Origin: Bacillota bacterium
GTDB lineage: Bacteria; Bacillota; Clostridia; Acetivibrionales; DSM-1351
Direction of reading: 5' to 3'
NCBI GenBank assembly: GCA_023400235.1
Contig: JAEXFI010000004.1
Span: forward strand, 1 to 64,000
Length of the DNA: 64,000 nucleotides
A program made the translations under genes and the position numbers. The notes under the pieces were generated by a model that was not told the origin of the DNA, made no database searches, and saw only the letters and a list, made by a program, of their open reading frames with translations. Below, in pieces: positions 44,918 through 55,000 of this stretch. Numbering within the stretch: position 1 is the first letter of the stretch; every line of letters starts with the position of its first letter.

Positions 44918-47422
44918 TTATTTTTCAGGCTTCATAACCAAAACATCTTCGGCTTCCTTTTCAACTTCCTGCTTTGAAAACGGCATCCCATGATATTTTA
45001 CATCTGCCCAAAGCTTCATCTGGTCTTCTCTGTGGGGATTGAAAATATGACCGCTGGCTCCGGTAGAATTTACGGACTGCATATCATCCCAGTCCCCAAC
45101 AGGTATAATCTGGCGTTGATTGGCACCAAAGCCTATATTGAACTTTCCGGGAGGAGTCCTGTAGCTGTAGGCAAAAGCCACTGAAGTAGGACTTCCCGAG
45201 AAGGGCAAGCTCTTTCGGCTGTTGAATATATCCTTGAGATAGGGCACATATCCAAATATCTGATGCTGCAGGTTAACTGTCTGAATACGGCCAAGCGTCC
45301 ACTTTTCAACATCCTTGCCATACTCCCTGGACAGCCATTCTACTGCCTGAGTCAGACTCTTGCTTATCATGTCGTCCCTGGTTTCAACCTCAGGAGTTGA
45401 CGCATCGTCAAACCAGGCGTTCTTTGCATCTGGAATCAATTCAACCAGGGCCTCGGTACGCTTTAAGGGATAGTAGTTCCCCCAGACATTGGCCTTTTGA
45501 AGTTCATCATCAAAGACATTTCTGTCCATATAGCAATACCATACTTTAAAAATAGCACCGCCAACACTGTCATTGTCAAAGCTTATATTCCATTTCTTTA
45601 TATATTCCATTGCCTTGGCTTCAAGCTCATTCCCGGGCTTTATGGCAGTTACATAAGGCCACAGCGCCGCATCGGCATATGAATAGTTATCGGCCTGTAT
45701 TACACGCATATCCTCCACGGAGATTTTATCTCCTTTTGAAATGAGCTGCTGCAGCATCTCATTTACCCTTCTGGCCCTGTAGCCCGGGTGAAACCAATCA
45801 TAGGAGAGATTATACGGGTAGTCGTCACCTACGGTTTTATTGTTTACTACTGCAACGTATCCGGTTGGAGGATTGTAAAGAGAGGGCAGTTCATCAAAAG
45901 GAATTACGCCCTTCCAGTCATATTCACCTGTCCAGCCCGGCACAGGAACAGTTCCCTGATGGGCCTTGACCCTTATGGGTACTCTGGCCGCAGACTGGTA
46001 GCCAATATTTCCTTTAACATCTCCATAAACAAAATTCTGACTCAGGGAATCCCAGTCCCTTAATGCATCCCGGAATTCTTCCCAATTACCGGCCAGGTTC
46101 AGCTTATGTATGGAATTTATAACTATGCAGCGGTCATGGACCATCCAGTTGAGGGCAATAGGCTCTGCACCCTCCCAACGGTTTCGCCTCAGGGCGGACC
46201 AGTCTCCATTTGTAGGCTGGTAGTTTTTTACTGCCTGAAGGTCTCCGTCGGTAACTGTCACCAGGTCATTCATCAAAGGCCCGTGCCGTGTAAAAAGCAA
46301 TTCCAGGTTCACCGGCTCTTGGTCCTTTATCTTAATTACCTCGGTCTTTTTTATAAGATTTTCCCACTTGCCCTTATATTGGTACTGTTTAGGATTCTGC
46401 GGATTGTCCAGCTTTTCCATATACAAATCCTGAACATCGGCGTTCATGTTGGTGAAAGCCCATGCAATATTGGAATTATGTCCTATCATAACCAGGGGTA
46501 CTCCAGGAAGAGAGTAGCCTGTCACATCAAAGCCCCCTCCATGTAAGCCGTTTTCATACCAGAGTGAAGGCATTGACAGGCTCATATGCACATCGCTGGC
46601 CAACAAGGGCTTACCCGTCTGTGTGTGCTTTCCGCTTACCACCCAGGCGCCGCTGGCCCAGCCGAAGGTCTGAGAGCCGGGAAAGGCCTTTTCCATATCA
46701 ATTACTCCTGTGATTTTCTCGTTGTTCAGCCATTGGTACTTTTCCAGTTCCTTGGGAACTATCAGGGGATTGCTTTTATCCCATGGAGGAAGGGCTTCAT
46801 TTGCAAGCTTATCTCCCAGCTTGGCCGTTATTTGGGCACGGAAAAGCTCATACTCGTAATTCAGGCCATTATTCATAGCCATCATATTGGCCCAGCTCAA
46901 TACATCCAGCGGAGTCCAGTGAGAAGGCTTAAAGCCGAGGATGGTGAATTCCACCGGCAGACTGCGCTTATTGTCGTCAATAAAAGCGTTGATTCCCTGG
47001 CAATATGCCTCCAAAATAGCCTTTGTACTTTCATCCACCATTGGAAGAGATTTTTCTGCAATACGTCTCAGGCCCATAATGCGGGAAACCTTGTCGGTAT
47101 CCAGCCCGGGATAACCAACCACCTCACTGAGGGTTCCCGCGCCAAGCCTTTTGTTGATTTCCATTTGGAACAGTCTGTCCTGTGCATGGACATAGCCCTG
47201 AGCCAGAAACAAATCATGGGAGTTATCCGCGTAAATCTGGGGAACTCCCCACTCGTCCCGGTTAACAGTCACCTGAGACTGCAAGCCTTTAACTGATAGA
47301 TTACCGCTGGTTTTAGGCCATGGATTGATAATGAACCAGGCTCCGGCAATTACTGCTAGCAGAATCAGTGAAGCAAGCACTATACCTGCCACTTTTAATG
47401 CCTTTAAGATTTTTTTCTTCAT
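44918..47422 (-). CDS. Penicillin acylase family hydrolase, membrane-anchored
   Basis: An 834-aa N-terminal-nucleophile hydrolase. A signal anchor (residues ~10-33) places it outside the membrane. The alpha part begins VTVNRDEWGVPQIYADN; the predicted cleavage/nucleophile site is GWA|SGAWVVSG with Ser ~257 (family pattern SNxW), followed by GKPLLASDVHM and IGHNSNIAWAFTN. Such acylases cut amide-linked acyl chains. In a lipopeptide-type operon it may remove the N-acyl group after export (prodrug activation) or give self-protection. The ribosome site GGGAG is supplied by the type-A repeat upstream. Confidence 0.85.
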   Translation of the reverse strand: MKKKILKALKVAGIVLASLILLAVIAGAWFIINPWPKTSGNLSVKGLQSQVTVNRDEWGVPQIYADNSHDLFLAQGYVHAQDRLFQMEINKRLGAGTLSEVVGYPGLDTDKVSRIMGLRRIAEKSLPMVDESTKAILEAYCQGINAFIDDNKRSLPVEFTILGFKPSHWTPLDVLSWANMMAMNNGLNYEYELFRAQITAKLGDKLANEALPPWDKSNPLIVPKELEKYQWLNNEKITGVIDMEKAFPGSQTFGWASGAWVVSGKHTQTGKPLLASDVHMSLSMPSLWYENGLHGGGFDVTGYSLPGVPLVMIGHNSNIAWAFTNMNADVQDLYMEKLDNPQNPKQYQYKGKWENLIKKTEVIKIKDQEPVNLELLFTRHGPLMNDLVTVTDGDLQAVKNYQPTNGDWSALRRNRWEGAEPIALNWMVHDRCIVINSIHKLNLAGNWEEFRDALRDWDSLSQNFVYGDVKGNIGYQSAARVPIRVKAHQGTVPVPGWTGEYDWKGVIPFDELPSLYNPPTGYVAVVNNKTVGDDYPYNLSYDWFHPGYRARRVNEMLQQLISKGDKISVEDMRVIQADNYSYADAALWPYVTAIKPGNELEAKAMEYIKKWNISFDNDSVGGAIFKVWYCYMDRNVFDDELQKANVWGNYYPLKRTEALVELIPDAKNAWFDDASTPEVETRDDMISKSLTQAVEWLSREYGKDVEKWTLGRIQTVNLQHQIFGYVPYLKDIFNSRKSLPFSGSPTSVAFAYSYRTPPGKFNIGFGANQRQIIPVGDWDDMQSVNSTGASGHIFNPHREDQMKLWADVKYHGMPFSKQEVEKEAEDVLVMKPEK

Positions 47423-47430
47423 ATCTTATC

Positions 47431-47878
47431 TCCCATCTACGCGCATAGCGCGTACACAAATAGTAATGAAAGACACCTAGTGGCTTTCGCTGCGTGAAAT
47501 CAACCTTGACTTACCACATGTATCTTTCACGCTAACCTCCATTTCGCCGCTACCGCTGCGACACAAATAGTAATGAAAGGCACGCAGTGGCTTTCGCTGC
47601 GTGAAATCAACCTTGACTTACCACATGTATCTTTCACGCTAACCTCGCATCTACGCGCATGGCGCGTACACAAATAGTAATGAAAGGCACGCAGTGGCTT
47701 TAGCTGCTTGAAAGTCACTTTGACACACAACATGTATCTTTCAAGCTATCCCCCCTGTCCGCTATGCGGACATATATTCAAAGGGTTGAAAGTTGTTTTC
47801 TTTCAACCTTTATCCTCCATCTACGCGCATAGCGCATACACAAACAGTAATGAAAGACACGTAGTGGATTTTTCTGCA
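47431..47878 (-). repeat. Array of type-A (107 bp) and type-B intergenic structured repeats
   Basis: The 456-bp junction between PKS2 and the acylase is entirely repeat: three type-A units with an exact 107-bp period (ACACAAATAG at 47454, 47561, 47668), one type-B unit (about 47755-47818), then a fourth partial A unit (ACACAAACAG at 47838) running up to the PKS2 stop codon. Each A unit can form stems GCGTGAAA/TTTCACGC (or GCTTGAAA/TTTCAAGC), ACGCAG/CTGCGT and TACGCGC/GCGCGTA, and ends in GATGGGAG, which serves as the SD of the acylase gene. Confidence 0.92.
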
Positions 47879-50566
47879 TTACAACTCGCCCTCTTCCCGG
47901 TACTCTGCGGCAGCCGCAGCTTCTGTTCCTGCGGCGGCCCAACGGACAGCCTCTATATATGCGGCAATATAGGCAATAGTCGGTTCTTCAAAAATCTCAT
48001 TTAGTGGAATATCTATCTGAAACAGCTCTCTTGCACGTGAAATAATCTGAGTTGCCAGCAAGGAATGTCCTCCCAGCTGAATAAAGCTGTCGAAAACTCC
48101 AATGGGCCTTATACCCATTAATTCCTGCCATATTTGGGCCAGCTGCCCTTCAGTGTCGCTTCTTGGAGCCGTATACTCTGTGGCCAATGCCGGCCTTTCA
48201 TGGTAAGTCAGAGCTGGTGCCGGCGCTTTCCTGATATCCTCCTTTGTCTCCTGAGCAGGCTCTATCCAAAAATGCTTCCGCTGGAAGGGATAGGTGGGCA
48301 GCGGCAGTCTGTGGCGGTGCTGATGCATATGTAACCCCTTCCAGCTTACAGCCGCTCCTGCCAGCCATAACTTCCCCAGAGCCGTTAAAAGTGCTTCCTC
48401 AGGTTCGTTACAGCCAAAGGAGTGAATAACTGCCGGAAGCTGCAAGGTATATTCCTTGTTGTCAAAAGCAGGTGTTTTTTCATGTCCGCTGCCAATTTCC
48501 ACAAAGATGTAACGAAGTGCCTCCTCCTTTGATGATATTACTGGAATTTCCGACGGCTTCTGCTCGATTCCCTCCTCAGTTTCAAAACTCCCTGCAGCTG
48601 CTGCAGCAAGGGCAACCCCCAAGGGCAGGCTTCCGGCAATACAAGCCCCAAGGCATTTCCCAAGCCAGTCCAGCCCCATGACGGCCTGCGGCAATATACC
48701 CCACTCCTGCCACAAAGCCGCCAGTGCATATTGTGCTGCAAAGACCGCCGTCCTGTCCCGGTCGCCTGCATTATTTCCTTCAGCACCGGCATTATCTGTG
48801 TATAGCTGCTTTTTAAGATCATACTGGAGCATATCCTTTATAATTAAAATACAGTCATCCATGGCTTTTTTATAGCCTGGTTCACTTTCATACAATTTTA
48901 TTAAAACGGCCTTGGGTACAGGCTCTGTAAGCCCGTCCAACAAAAATGCCACAGGCTGTTCCCGGTTCTCCTGAAGGCATTTAAAAAGCTTACCCTCACC
49001 CGGCCTTTCAAGAATCCGTATGGCCTCTCCCGTATCCCGGCAGACAAAGAAAGCTCTGTGGGGGAAGGCTCTTCTCCCCACCTGAAGAGTATATGCAACA
49101 TCCGAGGTGTTCAGCAGGGGCTCCCGTGACAGGCAGCCCTTAAGATTTTTCATTTGCTCGCCGAGAGCCTCCTCATTCCGCGCTGAAATGGGTATAAGCT
49201 GCCATTGTCTGGCACTGCCGGAGGCTGTATTTTGCGGTGCCTCCTCCAGAATCATATGCACATTGGTTCCGCCTATGCCGAAGGAATTTACACCTGCTCT
49301 GCGTGGTGCTGCACCGGTTTTCCATTCTGAATGGTGGGTATTTACATAAAACGGGCTGTCTTCAAATCTGATTCCGGGATTTGGGCTCCGGTAATTCAAA
49401 CTGGCAGGTATTTGCTTATTTTTAAGTGAAAGCACGGTTTTTATAAGTCCTGCCACACCTCCTGCATTAACAAGATGCCCAATATTTGTTTTGACAGACC
49501 CGATGGCACAAAAACCTCTTTTCTCAGTACTCAGCCTGAAGGCTCTGGTCAAGGCCTCTATTTCCATGGGATCTCCCAGCGGGGTACCCATGCCATGGGC
49601 CTCCACATAACCGACTGTATCAGGAGCAACCTCCGCAAGGTTAAGGGCTTCTGCTATGACTTCCACCTGCCCCTGCATACCCGGTGCTGTGAAGCTCATT
49701 TTATTGGCACCGTCGTTGTTGAGAGCAGTTCCCCTTATAATGGCCAGTATATTATCACCGTCCTTCACCGCATCCTCCAGCCTTCTCAGTGCCACAAGGC
49801 CCAGGCCGCTTCCGCTTACCGTGCCGCTTGCCTCGCTGTCAAACGCCCTGCAGTGCCCATCGCTTGAACCGATGCCGCCCTCCTGATAAAAGAAGGCTTC
49901 ATTGGGCGAGGCCTGCAGGGATACCGCCCCGGCCAGGGCCATATCACACTGAAAGGTGAGCAGGCTTTGGCAGGCCAGATGAACTGCAACGGCAGAAGAG
50001 GAGCAAAGGGTGGCTACATTCACACTGGGTCCCTTCAGATTTAATTTGTAGGATACCCTGGTGGCTATGAAATCCTTGTCATTGCCCAGTACTGTCTGAA
50101 AGCTTGTAGCCTGAGAACGCAGTTCCGGATTTGCCATAAGGTTCCGCAGCAGATAGGTGCTCAGGTTTGCACTGGCGTATACCCCTACCCTTCCCGCAAA
50201 GTGTTCGGAATCATAGCCGGCATTTTCCATCAGCTCCCAGGCACATTCCAAAAACAGCCTGTGCTGCGGGTCGGTAATCTCTGCTTCCCGGGGTGAAAAC
50301 CCGAAGAATTCGGCATCAAACATATCCATGTCTTCTATTACACCGTCTGCTCCCACAAACCGCAGATCATTGAGCAGCCGCTTTTCCAAGTTGGTTTTCT
50401 CAAGCTGCTCCCGTGTAAAGAATGTAATGGATTCCCTGCCTTCTCTCAGGTTCTCCCAGAAGCTTTCTACATTACCGGCACCAGGGAACCTTCCTGCCAT
50501 TCCGATAATTGCAACATGCTCCTCTGGATTTCCCTGATAATTTTCTAAAAAGTCATTCCAATCCAT
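47879..50566 (-). CDS. Polyketide synthase module: KS - degenerate AT - ACP
   Basis: About 895 aa. The ketosynthase (residues ~15-440) has the active site TLCSSSAVAVH (~188), EAHGMGT and NIGH. The following ~250 residues align with an acyltransferase in order, but the catalytic GHSxGE is replaced by GLDWLGK (~634). FPGQGxQ reads LDGLTEP, and the HAFH half is missing. The C-terminal carrier domain has LGGHSLLA (~833). The module must therefore be loaded by another AT, most simply that of PKS1. The ATG at 50566 (AAGGAG upstream) overlaps the MATE gene by 14 nt, so translation is coupled. The C-terminus is Ala/Glu-rich and ends at the repeat array. Confidence 0.88.
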   Translation of the reverse strand: MDWNDFLENYQGNPEEHVAIIGMAGRFPGAGNVESFWENLREGRESITFFTREQLEKTNLEKRLLNDLRFVGADGVIEDMDMFDAEFFGFSPREAEITDPQHRLFLECAWELMENAGYDSEHFAGRVGVYASANLSTYLLRNLMANPELRSQATSFQTVLGNDKDFIATRVSYKLNLKGPSVNVATLCSSSAVAVHLACQSLLTFQCDMALAGAVSLQASPNEAFFYQEGGIGSSDGHCRAFDSEASGTVSGSGLGLVALRRLEDAVKDGDNILAIIRGTALNNDGANKMSFTAPGMQGQVEVIAEALNLAEVAPDTVGYVEAHGMGTPLGDPMEIEALTRAFRLSTEKRGFCAIGSVKTNIGHLVNAGGVAGLIKTVLSLKNKQIPASLNYRSPNPGIRFEDSPFYVNTHHSEWKTGAAPRRAGVNSFGIGGTNVHMILEEAPQNTASGSARQWQLIPISARNEEALGEQMKNLKGCLSREPLLNTSDVAYTLQVGRRAFPHRAFFVCRDTGEAIRILERPGEGKLFKCLQENREQPVAFLLDGLTEPVPKAVLIKLYESEPGYKKAMDDCILIIKDMLQYDLKKQLYTDNAGAEGNNAGDRDRTAVFAAQYALAALWQEWGILPQAVMGLDWLGKCLGACIAGSLPLGVALAAAAAGSFETEEGIEQKPSEIPVISSKEEALRYIFVEIGSGHEKTPAFDNKEYTLQLPAVIHSFGCNEPEEALLTALGKLWLAGAAVSWKGLHMHQHRHRLPLPTYPFQRKHFWIEPAQETKEDIRKAPAPALTYHERPALATEYTAPRSDTEGQLAQIWQELMGIRPIGVFDSFIQLGGHSLLATQIISRARELFQIDIPLNEIFEEPTIAYIAAYIEAVRWAAAGTEAAAAAEYREEGEL

Positions 50567-51998
50567 AAGGTTTACTCCTTCCTTCATTCAGTATAATATT
50601 GTGAAAACTCCTATTTATCCAAAGGAAAGCTATACAGCCGCTGATTATATGTGCAGTGCAAAGACTAATAAAAACTCCGGTCATACCCAGAGAAAGTACA
50701 TATATACTTATATATACAAGGGGTATGGACAGTACGAACATCCGGAAGGTAATAAGAGCAAACGCTTTCAATGGCTGATCCAGACCCATGAAGGTATTCA
50801 TGGAAATTGTCTCCACCGCAATCCCCAGAAAGGTAAGGGTGACTATCCTAACCTGCAGAACACTTCCGGCGATTACCTGGTCCACGTTTGAAAACAGCCT
50901 GAAGAAAACAGGTGCCCCAGCCATATAAACAAGGGCGGGTATCAGTACGGAAACAAGCGCATATCGGGTATTGCAGCGGTATATTTCCCTGATTCTGTCC
51001 CAGTTTTTCTTTCCGAAGTTTTGTCCTGTCATAACAAGGTTTGCACTGGAGATTGCATACAATGGAATAAATACAAACTGATCCAATCTGTTGCACAAGC
51101 CCCAGGAGTTCATTTCCAGCTGTCCTATGGAGCCAATTACCCTGTTGAGAATAATGAAGGAAAGTGTGACGGAAATCATGCTTAACACCTGTGACAGGCC
51201 TGTCCTGCATATTTCAAGCACTGTCCCCCTGTTGGCACTGGAGAGCTTTAGTCTGACAGGAACTCCTGATTTCCGTCTTGCAAAAATAACAATTATATAA
51301 ACCGAGGTAAAGGCCATGGAAACCGAGGTAGCCAATCCCGCCCCCCCAGGCCCCATGTGGAAAACGAATATGAATAATGGGTCAAGTATGATGTTCACAA
51401 GGTTGGATATGAGCATGGCAATCCCCAGCGGAACTGTCCTGCCTTCTCCCCAAAGAACTCCCATGAAGACCTGCCCCAATATGAACAGTCCAAAGCCGGG
51501 CAGCATGTAATACAGGTATTGGATTCCCGCGCTGATTGCTGCCGGCTCAAGAGCATCACCTGCCATATTTCTGATGACAGGTTCACAGAAAAAATATCCT
51601 CCGACCATGATAACAACCGCTACAGGTACTGCAAGCAATAAGCCCGAATTAAAAATGCTCCCGGATTTCTCCCGGTTTTTCTCACCTATGCTTATGGCCA
51701 CCCTGGTACTGATACCCACCCGTAAACCATTGCTCAAGGCAGCCACAAAATTGTATATGGGTGTAGCCAGTGTAATGCCGCTTATTATTGCTGTGGAGTC
51801 TCTATTTACATAGGACAGGAACAGGGTATTGGTAGCATTGTATAAAAAGGAAAGCAGCAAGGATACAAACATGGGCACACTTAACTTGAGCACAGCTTTA
51901 AAAACAGGGCCCTCAAATATTTCAGCCAACACCCCGGCCTGGGCCGGTTCAGCTTGACTCTGCGTTTGGATCAGGTCTTTTTCTTCCAAAGTACTCAT
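50553..51998 (-). CDS. MATE family efflux transporter
   Basis: About 481 aa with twelve hydrophobic helices in two halves, matching MATE (NorM/DinF-type) exporters: LSVPMFVSLLLSFLYNATNT in the first half and GLSQVLSMISVTLSFIILNR opening the second. It presumably exports the product of the surrounding NRPS/PKS operon, as MATE proteins do for other hybrid peptides (for example ClbM with precolibactin). The start is ATG at 51998. Its GGGGG ribosome site is the end of the type-B repeat. Confidence 0.9.
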   Translation of the reverse strand: MSTLEEKDLIQTQSQAEPAQAGVLAEIFEGPVFKAVLKLSVPMFVSLLLSFLYNATNTLFLSYVNRDSTAIISGITLATPIYNFVAALSNGLRVGISTRVAISIGEKNREKSGSIFNSGLLLAVPVAVVIMVGGYFFCEPVIRNMAGDALEPAAISAGIQYLYYMLPGFGLFILGQVFMGVLWGEGRTVPLGIAMLISNLVNIILDPLFIFVFHMGPGGAGLATSVSMAFTSVYIIVIFARRKSGVPVRLKLSSANRGTVLEICRTGLSQVLSMISVTLSFIILNRVIGSIGQLEMNSWGLCNRLDQFVFIPLYAISSANLVMTGQNFGKKNWDRIREIYRCNTRYALVSVLIPALVYMAGAPVFFRLFSNVDQVIAGSVLQVRIVTLTFLGIAVETISMNTFMGLDQPLKAFALITFRMFVLSIPLVYISIYVLSLGMTGVFISLCTAHIISGCIAFLWINRSFHNIILNEGRSKPYGLE

Positions 51999-52008
51999 TT
52001 TTTTATCC

Positions 52009-52070
52009 CCCTGTCTGCTCTGCGGACATAAATTCAAAGGGTTGAAGTGGTTTTCTTTCAACCTTTTGCC
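52009..52070 (-). repeat. Type-B intergenic structured repeat, copy 3
   Basis: This copy fills the junction between PKS1 and the MATE gene. The PKS1 stop (GGT TGA) is inside its first stem, and its AGGGGG end is the ribosome site of the MATE gene. It has several changes from the other copies, including in the stem arms (TTGAA-AG/CTTCAA). Confidence 0.88.
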
Positions 52071-55000
52071 CCCAGCCTGTTTTTCATCATTTCCTGTCTT
52101 TTCTTAAGAGCATCCCTTTGCTGTCCGGTCAGTTCCTTGACATTACTCAGCTTGTCCTGCTCCGGTTCCTTCTTTTTCATGAATTGAACCAGGTCGGCTA
52201 TATTTGGGTACTGAAGCAGATTGGCCAGTGAAACCTCCTCTTCAAAATGCTCCCTGAACCTGGTGTGAATCTGGGATATGAGCAGGGAATCCCCCCCCAG
52301 CTCGAAGAAATTATCATATATGCCCACCCGGTCTATGCCCAGAGCGTCTTGCCAGATGCCCACAATGGTCTTTTCCGCTTCATCACGGGCAGGGGCATAT
52401 GGAGTGGAGAGATTTGGCCTGGCGTGTTTTGCTACCTGTACTTCAGTATTTCCTGATTGTTTTAAGATGTTCCGGTAGCGTTCCACATTCTGCGCAAGCC
52501 TTGCCTCCAAAGGCTGTTTTGAGACAATCACTTCCTTCAGTCCTCCAGAGAGCATTCTCATTAAGGCTTCCATACTCTCCTCATTGGTCAGGCCGAAATT
52601 CATGTTTTCTTCAAAAAGCTCACGGCGCAGCAGCAGATTGTCATTTATAACAGCCGGGTCGGGGTTGCTAAAAGGAATGATTCCGGTTATTTCTGTGAGC
52701 TCGGTTATCTTATGGCTATCCTGAACCCTCATAACAGAGAACTCCTCTATCCTGACACATATGTTTCCTTCCAGGTCATAAATCACAATATCAAACTGCA
52801 GTGTTTTTTCGTCATCCTGCTTTATAGAACCCGCCTTGTCCAGCATTCTTGCATGACTGTAAATAGCCGCAGGCAGGGTTCTGTAAACCTCCAGCTTCTT
52901 GTACCCGTAAGGGAGATAACTGCCTTGATTGGTAAACAGACGCAAAAAGCTGGTGGCAAAATCCAATAATGCCGGATGGAGCAGGTAACTGCCTGCCTCA
53001 CCCACAAGGCTTGTGTCAAGTTCAAACAGAGCCAGGCCTTCATTGCCGGTAAACTGTACCTCCTTGAGACTCTGCCATCTGGGTCCGAATTCCATGAAAA
53101 GCTCCCGGTCCCCTTCCGCCGCTCCTATAATCATGCTGGGGACTGTAACAGCTCCCCGGGAAATTGTCCGGATTTGTATGGCCAAGCCCCCCAGGAAGTC
53201 TTTTTTCAGGGGTTCTGATATTTTTTCCCAGGAGTCAGCGGTAAGTTCCTGAGGCTTCATATTGCTTTGATTACCTTCAGGAATACCGGGTCGAATATAT
53301 CCGTCCGCATGTGAAAGCCATTGAGGCTTTTGCCCCTGCAGTCTGCTGATAATATAAAATTTGCAGCCCCTGTCCTTCTTCTTTATTATTGTATAAGTAT
53401 CCCTCCGCTGGTGGTCTGCCAGCACCAGTGGGGTATAAAAATGAACATCTGTAATTTCACCGCAGGAACAGCCCATATAGTCACTTAATGCCGCAAGGGC
53501 CATTTCAATATAGGTGGTTCCCGGTACAGTGGCTTTCCCCATGATGCCGTGTTCATTCAGTACCCAGTGGGTGTCAACCTTGTATTCTGTCAGGTATACC
53601 CCTTGACTTTCGCTTTTTTGCAGACAATTGTCCAAAAGCGGATGATATACAGGATTGGCAGCCATCCCCGCTTCCTTCCAGGTATCCCAGCCTATGGACA
53701 GGATTGGATAGTCTGCTGCCTTATGGGTCATATAATTTAATACCAGATTGGCTGCACTGTAATCAATTTGACCTATTCTTCCGACTATGGCGTTAATGGA
53801 AGAAAACAAAACCATGAAGTCCGGAGGAGTTGTGCTGAACAATTCCTGAAGTACCAGTGCTCCCTTTAGCTTTGGCGCAAATACCTCCTCTGCCATTTCC
53901 CTGGTTTTCAGCTGTATCATACCGCTCCCCTCAACACCGGCAGCATGAAATACTCCGTTTATTACGCCATAGTGCTGGATTCCCATTAAAAGAGCTGCCT
54001 CCATGTCCACACGGTCCGAAACGTCGGCCCGGAGCACAAGAACCTCTCCACCTAAAGCCTCTATCTCTTTTAGCTTTGTTATTACGCGGCTGGTTCTATT
54101 GCCTGACGGATGGGTTGCAAGCCAATGAGACCACTGGTCGGCCGCCGGGAATTGCGACCGGGCAGTAAGCAGCAGCCGTGCCTGATATTGCCTGGCAAGA
54201 TACTCTGCAAGCACCAGTCCTATACCACCTGTTCCGCCTGTTATGAGGTATACACCCTTTGGTTTGAGCAGAACGGGCTGCTCCTTTCCAAGAGCAAGCC
54301 TTACCGGTTCAAAAGTGTGTATCCACCGGTGCTGCTTGCGGTAGGACACCATTTCAGCCGTTTTATTGCCTGCGGCCACGGACAGTTCTTTTAAAAGCAG
54401 TCCCGCATCCCCCATAGTCAACCCCTCCAGGTCAATGCCCCTGCAGCTGATATTGGGGTACTCATAGGGAATCACCGACATTGCACCCAGCACTGCACTT
54501 TTTGATGGTTCGTCAAGGCTTTCGCCAATCACCTCCTGAAGCCGGGTGGTGACTATAGCCAGCTCCACTGGCTGTGACAGATTCTTCTGCCCCATGGACT
54601 GCACCAGGTATAAAATACTGTAAAAGCCCAGTTCTAAAGCCGTTTGGGCTGCATCCCCATTTATTTTGCTTACGGATGCGGCCTGGTTCAGACTCCACAT
54701 ATGTATGATTTTAGTAACATTTAACTCCTGCTCTTTCAGCTCTGTGAACAATTGCTGGTAATGCTCCTGATTTGCAGGATTGATAGCGAAACTACTACTG
54801 CCAGACTTTGTATAAGTCTCAGCCTGTCTCACGGTAATTACCGGAATACGGGATAGCTTTTCCAGAAAAAGGTCTGCAAAGCCTTCACTGTCGCAGAATA
54901 CCAGCCATTGCTCCCTCTGCGGCTCATTTTCCCGAGTCTCCCCAATGTCCTGTGACTGCAGCACCTGGGCCGGGAGATCCGCCCTTTTCCAAGAGGGCTG

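Noticed and set aside
47527..47733. Open frame of 68 codons on the minus strand across the type-A repeats, similar to one at 57750-57950
   Set aside because: Both frames lie wholly inside the 107-bp repeats and resemble each other only because the DNA is repeated. The repeats carry stem-forming compensatory changes, so RNA structure explains them better than a conserved peptide.
47431..47878. Repeat array considered as CRISPR
   Set aside because: Units are 107 bp, directly abutting, without unique spacers, and no cas genes are present.
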